Positions 46,014-58,725 are shown, numbered from the stretch's first letter. The stretch is DNA of 64,000 nucleotides from Augochlora pura (GCF_028453695.1 NC_135780.1:3224001-3288000); one strand, 5' to 3'. The notes: generated from the sequence alone by a model not told the origin. Numbers and translations are program-made.

Positions 46014-46050
46014 TTTATATAATTGCATTTTTATGCAATTAATATAAAAT
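46014..46050. other. AT-rich hairpin
   Basis: AATTGCAT and ATGCAATT face each other across TTTT, extended by TTTTATAT / ATATAAAA arms, giving a stem of about 16 bp. Confidence 0.7.
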
Positions 46051-47049
46051 ATATTTGTATGAGAGAGAAAGAATTGATCACATTTATTAAGGGCGTCAAA
46101 TAATATTTCTAACACTAGATCTACCAATTGGTTAAAATTAAAGGTTTCTTTTACAATTTATGATTTCTTTACCTAAGTATATACTACGGTAGCTTAAATA
46201 AATATAAGTTTGAATAAATATCAATCGAAATAAAGAAGATAAAGAATTATTAATAGGTCGCGTTTGAACTCGGCAATTCTAAAAGGAAAATGGTTTCCTT
46301 AGACTACGTGTATAAACGATTTCGTAATTTTTATAACGACACTAATTGGCCGTTCTTGGCGTTACAAATAAGGTGTAGAATCAAGTAGAACGTTCGCTGT
46401 AATCGGACTCATCCGGCACCGTCGTCGCGCCGGATGCGATCGAGCCGTTGCTATGCAGATCGTTTTTTTTTCACGCGCGACGACGCGAATCGAAGATGCC
46501 GCCGTTACGGTGAAGACGAGACGGTAAAATTCGCGGTTTCTTCTGGTGTCACGTTTGCAAACAGCCTCCGTTTTGCTGAACTTCGTCCATTCATCACTTA
46601 TGCATTAAGTTTTTCCGATGCGGCACGGTATTATTACAAGGAGCGCGTCACGTTCTCGCAGGACGCCGAAGCTAATAGTTACGCAAATGTTGTCGAGTGT
46701 TAAATGTGGTGCACGGCTGCGTCATCTTTGATAAAACAGTGGATTTTCCTGGCCCGAGGCTGGCGCGCTCGCGCGCGCTACGCCGCGTCCGCGGAAATTC
46801 ACCGCGCGCCGTGATCAATAATTCACGAGAACGAGAGTTTTCCGAAAATGTTGAGCGATTTCTCGAAAGGAGATGCGCGCGCGGTGTCACGCGAAGGAAT
46901 TTTTTCAGAATTGTCTGCATTCTTGTTGGCGCATACGGTGCATACGGTGCATAAGTTAATACGCGATATTGCGACTGCCGTGACCGAGATAGTTTATTGT
47001 TCTTTAAGACGCTGCTATAATTTGTTTATAGCTTCTGTATTCCATTTAC

Positions 47050-47510
47050 AGCTTTTAGATTTTAGTTAGACTTCTTGTAAGTTGTTTACACCTTCTGGTA
47101 TTTAATTGCATCTTCCGCGTTTCACTTGCTTCCTTTGTAATTTAGTTACATTTTCTAAAATTTATTTACACCTTCTGTATTTTATTCACATCTTCTAGAA
47201 TTTATTTGCAGCTTCTGTAATTTACTTACATCTTCTAGAATTTATTTATACCTTCTAGAATTTATTTACGCCTTCTCTACATTACTTACATCTTTTAGAA
47301 TTTATTTACACCTTCTGTAATTTACTCACATTTTCTAAAATTTCTTTACACCTTCTGGTAATTTATTTACACCTTCTGTAATTTACTTACATTTTCCAAA
47401 ATTCATTTGCACCTTCCGGTATTTTTTCTACACCTTCTGTATTTTATTTACATCCTCTGCAATTTATTTACACCGTACTTTATTCGCGCCTCCCCTATTT
47501 TATTTACACC
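47050..47510. repeat. 20-bp minisatellite, unit CTTCTGTAATTTATTTACAC
   Basis: About 22 diverged units; those with TAGAATTT and TGTAATTT tend to alternate. Confidence 0.8.
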
Positions 47511-48621
47511 TGTACTTCGATTCATCCGGCACAACAAGTTCCAACTGCAGACCCTACAGTACCGTCGCGACATTATTTGAAATTCTGAGGCAGTCCCTGA
47601 ACCTCACCTTTCCACGCACCAACTTTCTAATTCCCCATCCTCTTTTCTTTCTCCATTTGCTTATCCTCGATCGCGTTCGGATTTCATGTTCAACAAGATT
47701 TACGTTCGCCGACCAAAAGCGTTAATCTTCTCTATTCTACACGAATTCGCATGAATTTCACTTCACAGCTGCTCATGAAATATTGGATAGATAATATTCA
47801 ATAGTAAAACGATCGCGTACGGTCTCGTAACGTTCCATACTCTGTTATCAGCGTATCGAAACGAAACGTGCAGCGACTAGAGTTTCATTAAACCTTTTTA
47901 TTTAATTTCTATGGAATACAGAAGGTACTTACGTAACCAGGAACGGCGATGGTCGATTACGATCTGCTCAGAAATAATTGATCACCCATCGAAATTGACT
48001 GTAGAACAATTACGCGACGCGGAATATTCTTCAGATAATGAAGACCCTGTTTTGCGTAAATAATAGACTATGAAAAAGTATAGCAAGAATCCGAGAAAAA
48101 ATAATTATTTTTCCCTCGGTGATAGCTAATTAACGCTGCGTCTAACGAACATGGTTAAATAATTTTCATGCTACCCTTGAACAATTTATTTTTTATCTTC
48201 TTGTTACACGTGCAATAGGAATTTTCCTTCTCTCGAGGACAGTCGGTCCAAAAAATACCGTCGCGCACAGCGGCCGGCAAAAATTCGTCCCCCACCCTGA
48301 AACACCTGCGAGAACACGTGGCGAAATATTCGTCACGTTCGCGGGGTCCGGTTTTTTCTGTAATAAATTCAGGAAGTCGTCCTTGCCCGGTGTAACAAGC
48401 AAGAAGACGAACCGGCGAATCCGAGCCGACGGCTGATTAATTCGTTCGGTACTTGCCGCTGTCCAGAGACAAAACGTCCGCGAGCCTTGACCGTAGAGGA
48501 AAAAACATTCTAATTGAACCTTGAAGCATCGCGCGGCAACGTCACCGGGCGTAGTGTTTTGACAGCGTGGTCCGAGGGCGGTTCCATTTCGGTTTCGGAA
48601 AGCGATCCGCTCGGAGACAAT

Positions 48622-48780
48622 GTCGCGCGCGCGCGCGCTCGCTCGCGCGTCACAGCGTCCAGCAAGCGGGCCCGGTCGTTCATGGAAAAGCCGACCAGAT
48701 TCGTCTTTTCGACCCTGAAGGCTCTCGCCTGTCGCCCGTATAAGAACAGGCCCCGGGGCCCGGGCCCCTCTTATTTTCGT
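48622..48780. promoter_or_regulatory. CpG-rich promoter-like segment with CG run, TATA-like box and GC palindrome
   Basis: It holds an alternating CG run (about 48626-48645), TATAAG (48739-48744) and the perfect palindrome GGGGCCCGGGCCCC (48755-48768). It lies 230-390 bp upstream of a possible first coding exon on the plus strand. Confidence 0.35.
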
Positions 48781-49012
48781 CCGTTTTTCGATCGGACGAA
48801 CGTCGCGGCGCTCGGGCGAGCCTTGTGACTCGCCTTCAAACGATCGTCGCGCCAACGTTTTCCCACCTTCTTGCGCCTGTCATCGATCGATCAATTTCCG
48901 ATTTCCCGGCCGGTGTTTCTCTGCGATCAGTGTCGTCGGGACTCGTTCAGTGGGTGATCGTAACGATATTTGTTGTGCCGAGCCAGTTTCCGTCAGCGAC
49001 GATCGTGGAATC

Positions 49013-49028
49013 ATGTCGATCACCGAAA
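49013..49028 (+). CDS. Possible first coding exon (MSITE + 1 base), product unknown
   Basis: An ATG with A at -3 begins MSITE and is followed after one more base by a consensus donor GTAAGT at 49029 (phase 1); reading through the donor would hit a stop two codons later. Two arthropod initiator-like TCAGT sites precede it (48927 and 48947) in a CpG-rich island. The rest of the gene is not recognised downstream to 64 kb, so this stays a hypothesis based on signal layout. Confidence 0.22.
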
Positions 49029-49262
49029 GTAAGTAGAGGTTCGCCTGCTAGCAATTATCCGCCGTAGATCACTCGGATTTCTCGTCGATGATTATTACAG
49101 TGTCACCTCGAAATTATAGAATTTTAAAAAAATCACATTTTCCAAGATTTCGACTTGTATTTTAAAATGTAATCGACACACGACAAAATGTTCAAGAGAC
49201 AAGTGATACAAGTTGTGAAGTTACTCTAACTTAACAATTCATTTGGTCAGTAAACGATACAC

Positions 49263-49570
49263 ATATTATTTGAGTTTAATTCATTGTATTTTATTCTATT
49301 CTATTTTATTTTTTGATCTATTTTATTTTTTGATTTATATTATTTTCTTGTCTTATTTTATCTATTTTACGTCATTTAATTTTCTTATTTTACTCATATC
49401 ATTTTATGTATTTTATTTTATTTTCTTGTCTGATTTTACCCATTTCATTTTATTTTCTTGTTTTATTTGATCTATTTTATTTCAATTTCTAGTTTCATTT
49501 CACCTATTTCACTTTATTTTAATTTCTTTATTTTACTCATTAATTCATTTCTTTTTATTTCACTTTATCT
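49263..49570. repeat. TTTTATTTTATTTC-type low-complexity tract
   Basis: T-rich DNA made of TTTTATTT, TCTATTTTA and TTTTCTTG blocks; overlapping open frames rich in Phe/Ile/Leu are composition artefacts. Confidence 0.8.
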
Positions 49571-49848
49571 ATTTTATTTCATCGTATACTACCAACAATG
49601 TTCATTACAACAGCTAACGAGTTACAAGACTTTATCATTAATTATTTCACTTCTCCTCCAAATTTGGTCAGACCTGAATTTGAATAAAAAAAGGACATTT
49701 ATAATTGAACAGAAAATTAGAGTAAAACGACTCCTCTTCACCTAGAAATTACAGAAATGTGAGCAAGAAAATGCGAATTAAGAAGCAATTGAAGGTCGAG
49801 GCTGAAAGTGAAAGTGAAACGAAACAAAGCGAAGCAATTTCGCTCGTA

Positions 49849-49868
49849 CATATATATATATATATATC
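49849..49868. repeat. (TA)n tract
   Basis: About 10 TA units. Confidence 0.85.
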
Positions 49869-49968
49869 TCTGTCATTCAGTCACCGTGACCATTTTACCG
49901 CATGAGACAAATACGTTCCCGTCGCGAACGAGTTGCGCTATCAAAAATTTCGACCAGCAAGTGATACT

Positions 49969-50115
49969 ATAAATCGCGAAGTGATTATAAATCGCGAAGT
50001 AATTATAAATCACGAAGTGATTATAAATCGCGAAGTGATTATAAATCGCGAAGTGATTATAAATCACGAAGCGATACTACAAATCACGAAGTGATTATAA
50101 ATCGCGAAGCGATTC
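49969..50115. repeat. 18-bp hairpin-forming minisatellite, unit ATAAATCGCGAAGTGATT
   Basis: Eight units. Each core has the form AATCRC-GAA-GYGATT, which can fold on itself. Perfect pairing occurs in AATCACGAAGTGATT (50008-50022, 50082-50096) and AATCGCGAAGCGATT (50100-50114). The 18-bp unit leaves a minus-strand frame open with a six-residue repeat, not considered a gene. Confidence 0.85.
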
Positions 50116-52529
50116 GAAGTCGTAAAGCGTTCCTAAAGTGTTGCAAATCGATTCGGATTACCCGCAAGCTTTCGCGACATAACGACGCGGCGCGGTTTCA
50201 ATTTACCGGATAGATATCGATCTCGAATTCCCGGATCGGAAGTAACAAGATCAAAAGACAGGACTCGGAGGAATCGGCGAGCGCGTTTCCCGGATTTAAT
50301 GTTCTCCGAGCGAGCGGTCGGGCCGCGCGCGACTCCGTGCCACTTGAGAAATTAACTGTTCCGCGTTACACCCCGTTCGTTCGTTCGTTCTTCCGCGACC
50401 AGATGGAACCGTAAATTCCTGCCCGGCCGCGCTGTAGAATCCTTATCGCGCTATCCGTATGAATTACGAAAATGTCGACGAGGAAAATTGCTTTCCCGGA
50501 GTTTCCCCCGCGGTATTCATTTCCATTAAAGCGAGCGTACAACACCGGCGGCCACGAGTATATCTGGACGTTCAGAGTAACTCTCATTAGCAGATATACA
50601 GGCTATTATAATATCGTTTGTTCGACTGACACGTGTTATCTTATCTGAAGGCGAATCCGCCGGATTCATTTGCAAAGTTCCAGCCACTTTCGAACACATT
50701 TTCTGTTAACAACCATTTAGTTTCTCGTCGCGTTCTACGCAAATTTTGGCCTCGCTTGTTGGACTTCTATGAAATTGTTGACCACGGGTTTTAATAAAGT
50801 TTTTGGACACTAATTCTTATGCTGTTCTTAGACATGAGTTTTTACTCAATTTACAAACATTTTTTGAATTTTTATCCTAGCAGTTTGAACCAAAAAATAA
50901 TATAAAATTGTTACCTGGAGAAATAAACAAATATAATAATAGAAGCAAATTGTGCATTCTAAGACGTCTATGACGTAACTTAAAGAAAAACGTGGTTTTA
51001 TTAAAACAAAGTTCAGTTTGATAACATGAAAACTATTGTCTAAAATATTGTTTTATGCATCCAACAGTGGATAAACGTTGCACGATGCATCGTAGAAACG
51101 CGTTCTCCCGTGCTCGATTTTTTACAATCGCGAGGATCATCGTTAATTTTCCTTGCTGATGGCATGGTCTGCGTTATCTGCGAGGAAGCGACAAGAAAGA
51201 GGAAACGTGGTTCAGGAAATGAGGAGGCAAGCACGCATCATGCAAATCGCAGCTCCGCGGCCTCGCCCAGCTTTTTCTGTAGCGATCATCGGAAATTGAA
51301 ATCACCTATTTGAAAGTGTAATCGCCGATTATGACACTTGTCATAATAGCCTCTATACAGGATGGGACATAAAGTTCGTCGTCTATACTTTTCAATAGCT
51401 TGAATCGTTGTAAACTAATCGAGAAAAAACTGAAGCACTTTGCATAGCTAATTACTTCCTCCTTGTTGCGACCTTTCAACTGAATCGTTACTTTTCAACC
51501 TTGACGAATGTTCCTGGCTTCGTTGCAATTTTATACATCTGCGAGACATGATCATTAATTCATGATATTACATTGTAGAAAGCATGAACTTAATATCGTA
51601 TGATATAAGACAATTGTAGAGCAGTTATACAATGATATAATTTTTTTAGCAATACTGTGTTACGTTGTTTAGATGACTTATAACATTTTAAGGACGCTCT
51701 ATAATTTTTACTTGGTAATTAGAAATTGATCGAGCTTCAAACATTTATAAAGCAATAAAATCCATAAATTCAATACAAATGAGTTGTAACATTTTTGCAA
51801 GACTGTTTTTCCTATTATCAGTAGACGTGGGGTAAATTTTCGATAAGGTTAATGAGTACGGTAAATTTTAACCCTAAATCTCGCATGACGGCTTAAAAAT
51901 GGTTGTCACATTTTTTATTTTAAAACTGTTGCAATTACGTCGACACCTTCGTAGAAAATAATTAGATGGACGTCTTAATTCAAGCGTATGTTATCATAAA
52001 AATCTTGTAATTCTTATGGGACAATTTTTGTCTATCGCTGTTAAACCTCGCTAATTTTAACGTTAAACGATCACCGATTGTTGTAACAAGGACTTCGGAC
52101 GTTGCCTCGGCGTTTTCCGCAGAAAGGGGTCAAATTTAACCCAATTGCCGTAGATAATCGGCCGACAGTGAACGAGTCGAGAGCACTGTCCCTCCGCGTA
52201 GTTTCCCGGGCGCTTTTTCTCCCTGGTGAATTAAACCGTGATCAACAATAACGTAATTATCAACGTCAACTTTCTTATCCGTCTCACGGCGGAAACTCGG
52301 TCCTTTTTTTCTGGCAGACACTGCAGCGGAAGAACTCGATAACGAACCATGTCGCGCGCGCTCTCCCGAGGACGGATAATGCTCGGCAATTTATCTGGCA
52401 AACATTTCACGTCCCTTTCTACGTCGTCGCCTACGAAATCAAGTTCCTCCCTTATCTTCAAGCCCAATCAAAGTCGCAAACGTAACGAATCCCGTTCCGT
52501 GTTCTCCATCGTCGAGAGAGTTCAGAATG
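50116..52529. other. Non-coding stretch
   Basis: CpG-rich at 50.15-50.6 kb, AT-rich after. An ACAGGATGGGACATAAAGTT segment at 51358 resembles a transposon end but no partner was found. Confidence 0.45.
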
Positions 52530-52880
52530 GAGCCTTTCTCAGTCTCTCTTTCTCTCTCCATCTCTCTCCTTTAATTTTTCTCTTCCTCTCTTTCTATTTC
52601 TTTCTCTCTCTCTCTCTGGTCTCTCTTTCTCTCCCTAGTCTCCTTTTCTGTCTCTAGTCGCTCTTTCTCTCTCTAGTCGCTCTATCTCTCTTTAGTCTCT
52701 TTTTCTCTTTCCTTCAATCCTTCTCTCTCCCCCTTTCTATTTCTTTCTCTCTCTAGTCTCTCTTTCTCTCTCCCTTTCTATTTCTTTCTCTCTCCAGTCT
52801 CTCTTTCTCTCTCTCTTTCTATTCCTTTCTCTCTCTGGTCTCCCTTTTGTCCTCCCTTTCTCTGCAATCTCTTCTTTCTC
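52530..52880. repeat. About 350-bp polypyrimidine tract
   Basis: Almost entirely C and T on the plus strand, built of TCTCTCTTTC units with recurring TAGTC/GGTC interruptions about every 28-40 bp. Confidence 0.9.
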
Positions 52881-53724
52881 GTTTTTCTCCTCTTTGCCTT
52901 CTCATCGCCTTTTCTTCTCGACTATTGTAAGTTCCACGCCTTTATTCGCTCAGTTGTTCCACCTTTTCACGCTGTTCTCCTTTCCGTTTCGAGGTACCCA
53001 GGTCATTTCCGAAATTACACCGGTCTCAATTAACACGCCGGCGTAATTAACGCTCGACGCTCGCGTTGAAACATCGGCCGGAGGCTTTCTTTCAATCGGT
53101 GATCAGATCTAACCCCGTCCCTCTTCATCTCCGGCAATGATAGCGTCCTTAACGGTAAATATACATAGTCCGTTAGTATCGTGTATTAGAACATTGTTAA
53201 CAAATTCAGAGGAATTGTTTGGATTTATTTACTTTACCGTGGCAGTATGTTGCCGGCTTTATTTAAAGTATTTTATCTATTAGTTCGCCATTTTTCAAAG
53301 TATTTTAAAATTTTTAGAATTCAACTCCTTTTATTTATATTTACCTGTTTAAATATGATTTATTAATTCAAAGCTTCACTTTTTGGATGTTCACGAAGTA
53401 TTAATTAGGCGAATTTAATTCCAGGCTTCAGCGTAGTGGCGTAACATTCTTGATAATGTTGACACACGCCTTGAAATGTCATGAAAATGTTAAAAAGCCA
53501 AGTCGAATAAATCGTTAAGTTACTTTAAATTAACTGGACTCTAAACTATCCAAACGATATACATCATAATCGCTATAAACACTATGTTTCACTTTTTCTG
53601 TCTTAATTTTTCACACGTAAGAAAGAGCCGATTAATAAATTAATTAGACCTCCCGTTATTACCATTACGAATTCTCTGTAACGTCGCGTCCGTATCGCAA
53701 ACTTTCTAAAAAATGCCGGCGCAC

Positions 53725-53884
53725 AAAATGGCGGCCGCTCCGTAAACGAGCGAGCCGGGCACCCTCTAATCGTGCTCGCCCATTCATTCTCATTCCCCCC
53801 AATTTGCATTTAATCCGGGCATTCAACAAGATCTCAGAAACAAGAAACAACATCTCCGCAATGTGCCCGACAAAATGGCGGTTC

Positions 53885-53919
<35 letters not shown>

Positions 53920-54633
53920 GGCCGGGCAAAAAGCGCCATCCTCCCCGGGAACATCGTTCTTCCCCCCCGGGTAGATCTCGCTGTCCAACTTGCCGGCCGC
54001 TTTATCTCAGCTGGTCCGCCCATTACGCCCGACCTAATTACCCAATTACCGAATTTCAACGGCCGTTCCGCTATCCCCTAGGAACCCGGTTCGCAACCCG
54101 GAAATCGTTGTAGTCCTTTTTTTCCTTCGGCATTTTCTTTGCACCACTCCCGGCTATGAGGAGAGAGAGAGAGAGGAAGGGGAGAAGATCGCGCGCTCCT
54201 CCGGTCCGCGAATAAATTTCTCTCGACCTTTTTCAAGGAGGGATGAAAAAGGGGCGGGGAGAGGGGTGTCCCGTAGTCGTTTGGTCGACTTCCAGTTGTT
54301 CGGAGCCAGCGATCGATCGCGGACCGAGAAAAGCCTTCGCGTTCCTGGCCAGACGGAACTGGCAGGACCGTGTTCCAACGATCGTTAGCCGGCGCTCTGT
54401 AAACAGAGGACACGGAATTATTATTATTACCGGGACGGAAACGACGGGGAGGGGGTCGCGCGGTTACGAAACCCGTGTCCCGCATCCGCCCGGTATGGAA
54501 AACTGTACCAGAACCGTTGCGTAACCGGCAATTTCTCGAGTCCCTCTCCTAGGAGACGCGAGAAATTGCTAATTTTAGAATAGCGCGATCGGATCGAGGG
54601 AGATGACGGGGAACCGCCACCAAAATGGCCGCC
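53725..54633. promoter_or_regulatory. Cluster of AAAATGGC motifs and GAGA tracts (possible regulatory island)
   Basis: Three AAAATGGC-containing sites (53725, 53872, 54622) match the YY1/Pleiohomeotic core (GCCAT on the other strand). GA tracts lie at 53888-53917 and about 54158-54176 in CpG-rich DNA. In flies, such combinations occur at Polycomb response elements; the function here is inference. Confidence 0.25.
53888..53917. repeat. (AG)15 microsatellite
   Basis: Pure AG repeat directly after a CAAAATGGCGG motif (53871). Confidence 0.95.
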
Positions 54634-55092
54634 CGGCCGAACGATCGCTCGACCACCGATTCGACGCGTTTAGGACGGAAATTAACCCTCGTACTGCCAT
54701 CATTTCTTTAAATGAATTTCTTTCTTTCTTAAAATTTAAATGACTTCTCAAACTTACTCGATATTTTATTGGAGATAAAAGCATATTTATTAATATGCCT
54801 ATTGCATATTTATGCAATAGTCTCTTCATATTTTTCACATAGAATGGTATTTAGATAACAAGATGCAGTTCGTAGCGATTCGCCATCTTGTCTTTTGATC
54901 TCAGCCTGGAAATTTATTTTTTCCTTGTAGTATCGAACTGAATAATTTATTCCGAACTTTGCTAAGGTTCAGGACATTTGTTCCTATTGGGCTTGAGTTT
55001 AGAAGACTTGTTCCTAATTTTACTAGAACCTAGAAGGTTTTTTCCTGCATTTAATTAGGAAAAATCTTCTGCTGAAGATTTTCTCTTAATTA

Positions 55093-55170
55093 GATTCAGA
55101 TTTCATAATAGATTAGATTAAGATTTTATAATAGATTAGATTCAGATTTTATAATAGATTAGATTCAGAT
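55093..55170. repeat. 23-bp tandem repeat, unit GATTCAGATTTTATAATAGATTA
   Basis: Just over three units at exact 23-bp spacing (55093, 55116, 55139, 55162). Confidence 0.9.
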
Positions 55171-56024
55171 GTTCTTGCGTAGAAAGTTATTATACTCAAT
55201 TTAACTTACTTCAACTTACTATTTATATATACAACCTTGCGGTCATATTAAGTTTATAGACAGGTGTCATGCTGGCCAGAAGAAAAAGAAAGAAAAACAA
55301 AATTGATTAATCCTTTTTTGAAGTTCAGATACATGTAACGCAATAATATATTTTAATTTTATGTAAGGACAAAAGATCGAGAGAAAATAAATAGCTTCGG
55401 TGACTAAGCTATTTGACATAATTATATGACAGATAATTAGCGAATCAACAGTTTAGATAAATAGCTTTGATTTACACCCGAATGTTCTCTTGTCCAATTT
55501 ATTGGATTGTTGCTAAAGTAATTTTACAATTTTTTTTTTTTTAAATATTAATTTCCCCGTTTCACAAAAATACCGAAACGATTGATACGTCAATCTAACA
55601 TTTTTTAACAATAAAAAAAATTCGTGAAACGCAATCGAGAAGTTCAGAAGTATTGTCATGGAGCGGATTGTTCTGGCCTCGGAAGAGGAACCCGTCACGC
55701 GAGTAACGCGAACAGGTGTTACCGGTCGCGATCGGAAGGTGTCGGTGCGCTGCGCGCAACTCCGACGAGCTGCGTCGATTATGCAATCGGCGAATGAAAG
55801 TCAAATGACGTTGCACGCACTGGAAATAGTTGTTAGCTGCTTTCATTCAAGATCTCGCTCGGATTAATAAAACGTGAGAGGCTCTTCACGCTTTCACCGG
55901 CGGCTTCGTCGCTTTCGTTGCGCGGCGTCGAGCCCGTCGGACCGTGTCACCTCGAAACCTGACAGGCCATAGTTCTTTTTCCATCGCTCTCCTGTAATTC
56001 AATTAACCTCCACACGATCACGCC

Positions 56025-56026
<2 letters not shown>

Positions 56027-56056
<30 letters not shown>
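56027..56056. repeat. (GA)n microsatellite
   Basis: About 14 GA units. Confidence 0.95.
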
Positions 56057-56058
<2 letters not shown>

Positions 56059-56668
56059 ACACGGCCATGCCACGAAGCACCAAAACGAGAACCGGGAAAA
56101 ATAAACCGAAACCGCCGGCCGCGCGCGATCCTGATCGAGATTTCTAAACGTGTTTTCAGATTTCTTGTCGTCTCGGTTCTGCCTTATAAAATGTCGTAAT
56201 ATTACGTCATGCCCAGGTAACCGCGGCACACAAAAAGAGGTAACGGTTGCGTCACCGGCTGCGAATGTATCGCACGAAGAAGCGAGTTTTCCTGTAAAGT
56301 ACGAAGGACAGCCGCGCGCGGGATTAGCTGCTCCTCGGCTCGCTTCGACTCGGAATCGTAAGCAAAGATTTTTATCTGCCCGGTATTTGTTCGGAGGATG
56401 TTTCTCGAGGCGCGGGAACAAGGCGGAGTAAATATTTCCCGTTCGCAACGGACACTTCGGCTTAAAGATCAACCGTTTTAATTTACGAGACGCGCGACTG
56501 CGCTGCTCCAATTTACTACGACCGATGGTCTTCCTTCCGAGTTTCTATTATCGGATGCGTTTGTTGCGTTTATTGCGTTTATTACGGTCACTGTAAACAA
56601 TTCTTTCATTCATTACTCGGTTTAGTCGCAATTAGTTCAATTTTTATTTAAATTACCATCGTAATCGC

Positions 56669-56919
56669 TTCAACCCCTTGCACTGTTACGTTTTTCAGAG
56701 CTACGTTGATTACGTTTGTTTCGTCCTTAATTATTTCTTCGATGCCGTGAGATGATTCTAATGGCCCAATTGTCCTCGTTTACTTTCATTCCCAAATTTC
56801 GATGACAGGGCATTTAAATTTTGTTTCGATTTAATAGAAATGGTGGCAGCCGTGTTTATCGAATTGTGCACGAAACGTTCGTCACGAGTCTGACTCGTTA
56901 TTATACTGCAAGGGATTGA
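56669..56919 (-). mobile_element. piggyBac-like MITE, copy E, degraded, inverted
   Basis: The left end reads CAACCCCTTGCACTGTTACG and the right end ACTGCAAGGGATTGA, so both TTAA sites are decayed. The palindrome ACGAGTCTGACTCGT (56884-56898) sits near the right end, which shows the element is inverted relative to A-C. Confidence 0.6.
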
Positions 56920-56999
56920 CGCAGCCACTGCCATGGCTTTAGAGAAATCTGCTCCGGACGCCGACATATCTATTTTGTAAATCAATTAATTGTAATAAA

Positions 57000-57215
57000 A
57001 ACTGAGAAATGATAGTAACTAAAATATAATAGTAACTAAAAAATAATAGTAACTAAGACATAATAATAACCAAAAAATAATACTAACTAAGACATAATAA
57101 TAACTAAAAAATAATAGTAACTAAGACACAATAATAACTAAAAAATAATAGTAACTAAGACATAATAATAACTAAAAAATAATAGTAACTAAAATATAAA
57201 AGCAAGTAAAAAATA
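57000..57215. repeat. 17/34-bp minisatellite
   Basis: Alternating 17-bp half-units AATAATAGTAACTAAGA and CATAATAATAACTAAAA make a 34-bp repeat, about 12 half-units. Confidence 0.85.
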
Positions 57216-58494
57216 GTACAGATGCCACCATTCGCCTCGCGCTCGACAATGAATAATTTAAACAACGCGTAAACAATAACTATCGTCAGCACCCTTTCTG
57301 ATAATAATCATCTCTGTCGTGAAAAGTGCATCGCAGCACTGACAATAAATAATTCCCGGTAATCTTGCCGAGCGTGTCGAAAGAAACAGGGGTGGGGGAG
57401 GAATAGACGGTGTGACAGAAGGTGTCGGCGAGAGCACGCCGTCCACGGTGACGGCAATTATTCAAGAAAGGCCGCCTGTTGCGACGTCGAATCGCTCGAA
57501 TGTCGTCGAGCGACGAAAGGGGTACGCATCGGCCGCGTTGGCACGCGTCGCATCCGTGAGAGTTGACGCCCGGAATTTTGCGCCACGGCCCGGCCCGACC
57601 CGGCCCGGCCAGGCCTGTTTCACCGCGCGACTCGCACCCCCCTTTTTCCCTGCAGAGGGACTCTTGGTCGATTGCCAATTGTGACGGCGGTTCGATGCGC
57701 CCACCGTACGACTCCCTCGATAACATATTTTCAGCGGCAAGTTAATCCCGCGGTGCCGCCCCTTATCGTAAACGCTAATTGCGCTCCGTGGCTCCGGATC
57801 CACTTCCAACGAAATACACTCGACGTTTATCCGAATTTTTCTCCGCTTTCATCCTTTAACGTCGAGATCCCGCCAACGATCCGCCTAATTCCCGACAAAT
57901 TCCCGGCAACCGGAGGCACCGTTTCGCCTGCCATTTTATTTATATCAGACGCGTACAGCCCTCTTAATACGGTGATTCTTATGAAATCGTCCGCGATACG
58001 TTTCAGATCCGCGATTCTACGAATTTCACTGAATTATGCGCGAATCTTTTTTTTCGAGTGGGAAGGGTACGGTTGTACTTGTGACTAGATTGCGCATCTA
58101 AATGCATTTATGATAGAAATGTGCGGATGAAATGTAGAATTGTGGAGACGCAGAAGAGAAGTTAATAATGTAGTTACGATATTTTCAGTTTGTTAGAACG
58201 ACTCGATTTTTATTATAATTCTTGTTTCTTATAATCGTCTTGGCATGCTTTTATTTTTCATAAAGATCTGCAGTCTACTGATGACAATTGATAGCGTATT
58301 TATTTTATTTTTAAAGAAAAGAATTTTTTAGTTCATTCGACGTCATTTTTACCACGTTTTAATTTTTAGTGGAAACATATTTTAGAAGCAGCATTGACAT
58401 CTGGTGATGACATTAGGGGTTGTTTGTACTTAGCCTTGTCATCTGCATCGACTTTAAAAAATCATTAAATGTATTTCGAAAATGAATATTATTC

Positions 58495-58725
58495 TCTTGT
58501 TCTATTTATTTTGTTCTTAACATGAAAAATAATCTTATTTCTTTCCTATATTTATTTTCTTCTTAACAGGAAAAGTAATCTTATTTCTTTCCTATATTTA
58601 TTTTCTTCTTAACAGGAAAAGTAATTTCGTTTCTGTCATATATTTATTCCATTCTTAACATGAAGAGTAACTTTATTTCTTTCCTATATTTATATTATTC
58701 TCAGTATAAAGAGTAATTCCATTTT
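58495..58725. repeat. 46-bp minisatellite
   Basis: CCTATATTTA (or CATATATTTA) occurs at 58545, 58591, 58637 and 58683, exactly 46 bp apart, with TTCTTAACAGGAAAAGTAAT between; a diverged copy precedes. Confidence 0.85.

Larger units (their letters stand above)
45051..48621. other. Non-coding stretch between the two candidate promoters
   Basis: CpG-rich patches (45.3-45.98, 46.38-46.9, 48.2-48.6 kb) and AT-rich repeats. The 220-codon minus frame at 48193-48855 follows the CpG-rich composition and has no known domain. Confidence 0.5.

Noticed and set aside
48193..48855. 220-codon minus-strand open frame
   Set aside because: Lies in a CpG-rich island overlapping a promoter-like segment; no recognisable domain.
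49873..50067. 64-codon minus frame with a six-residue repeat
   Set aside because: Explained by the 18-bp minisatellite.
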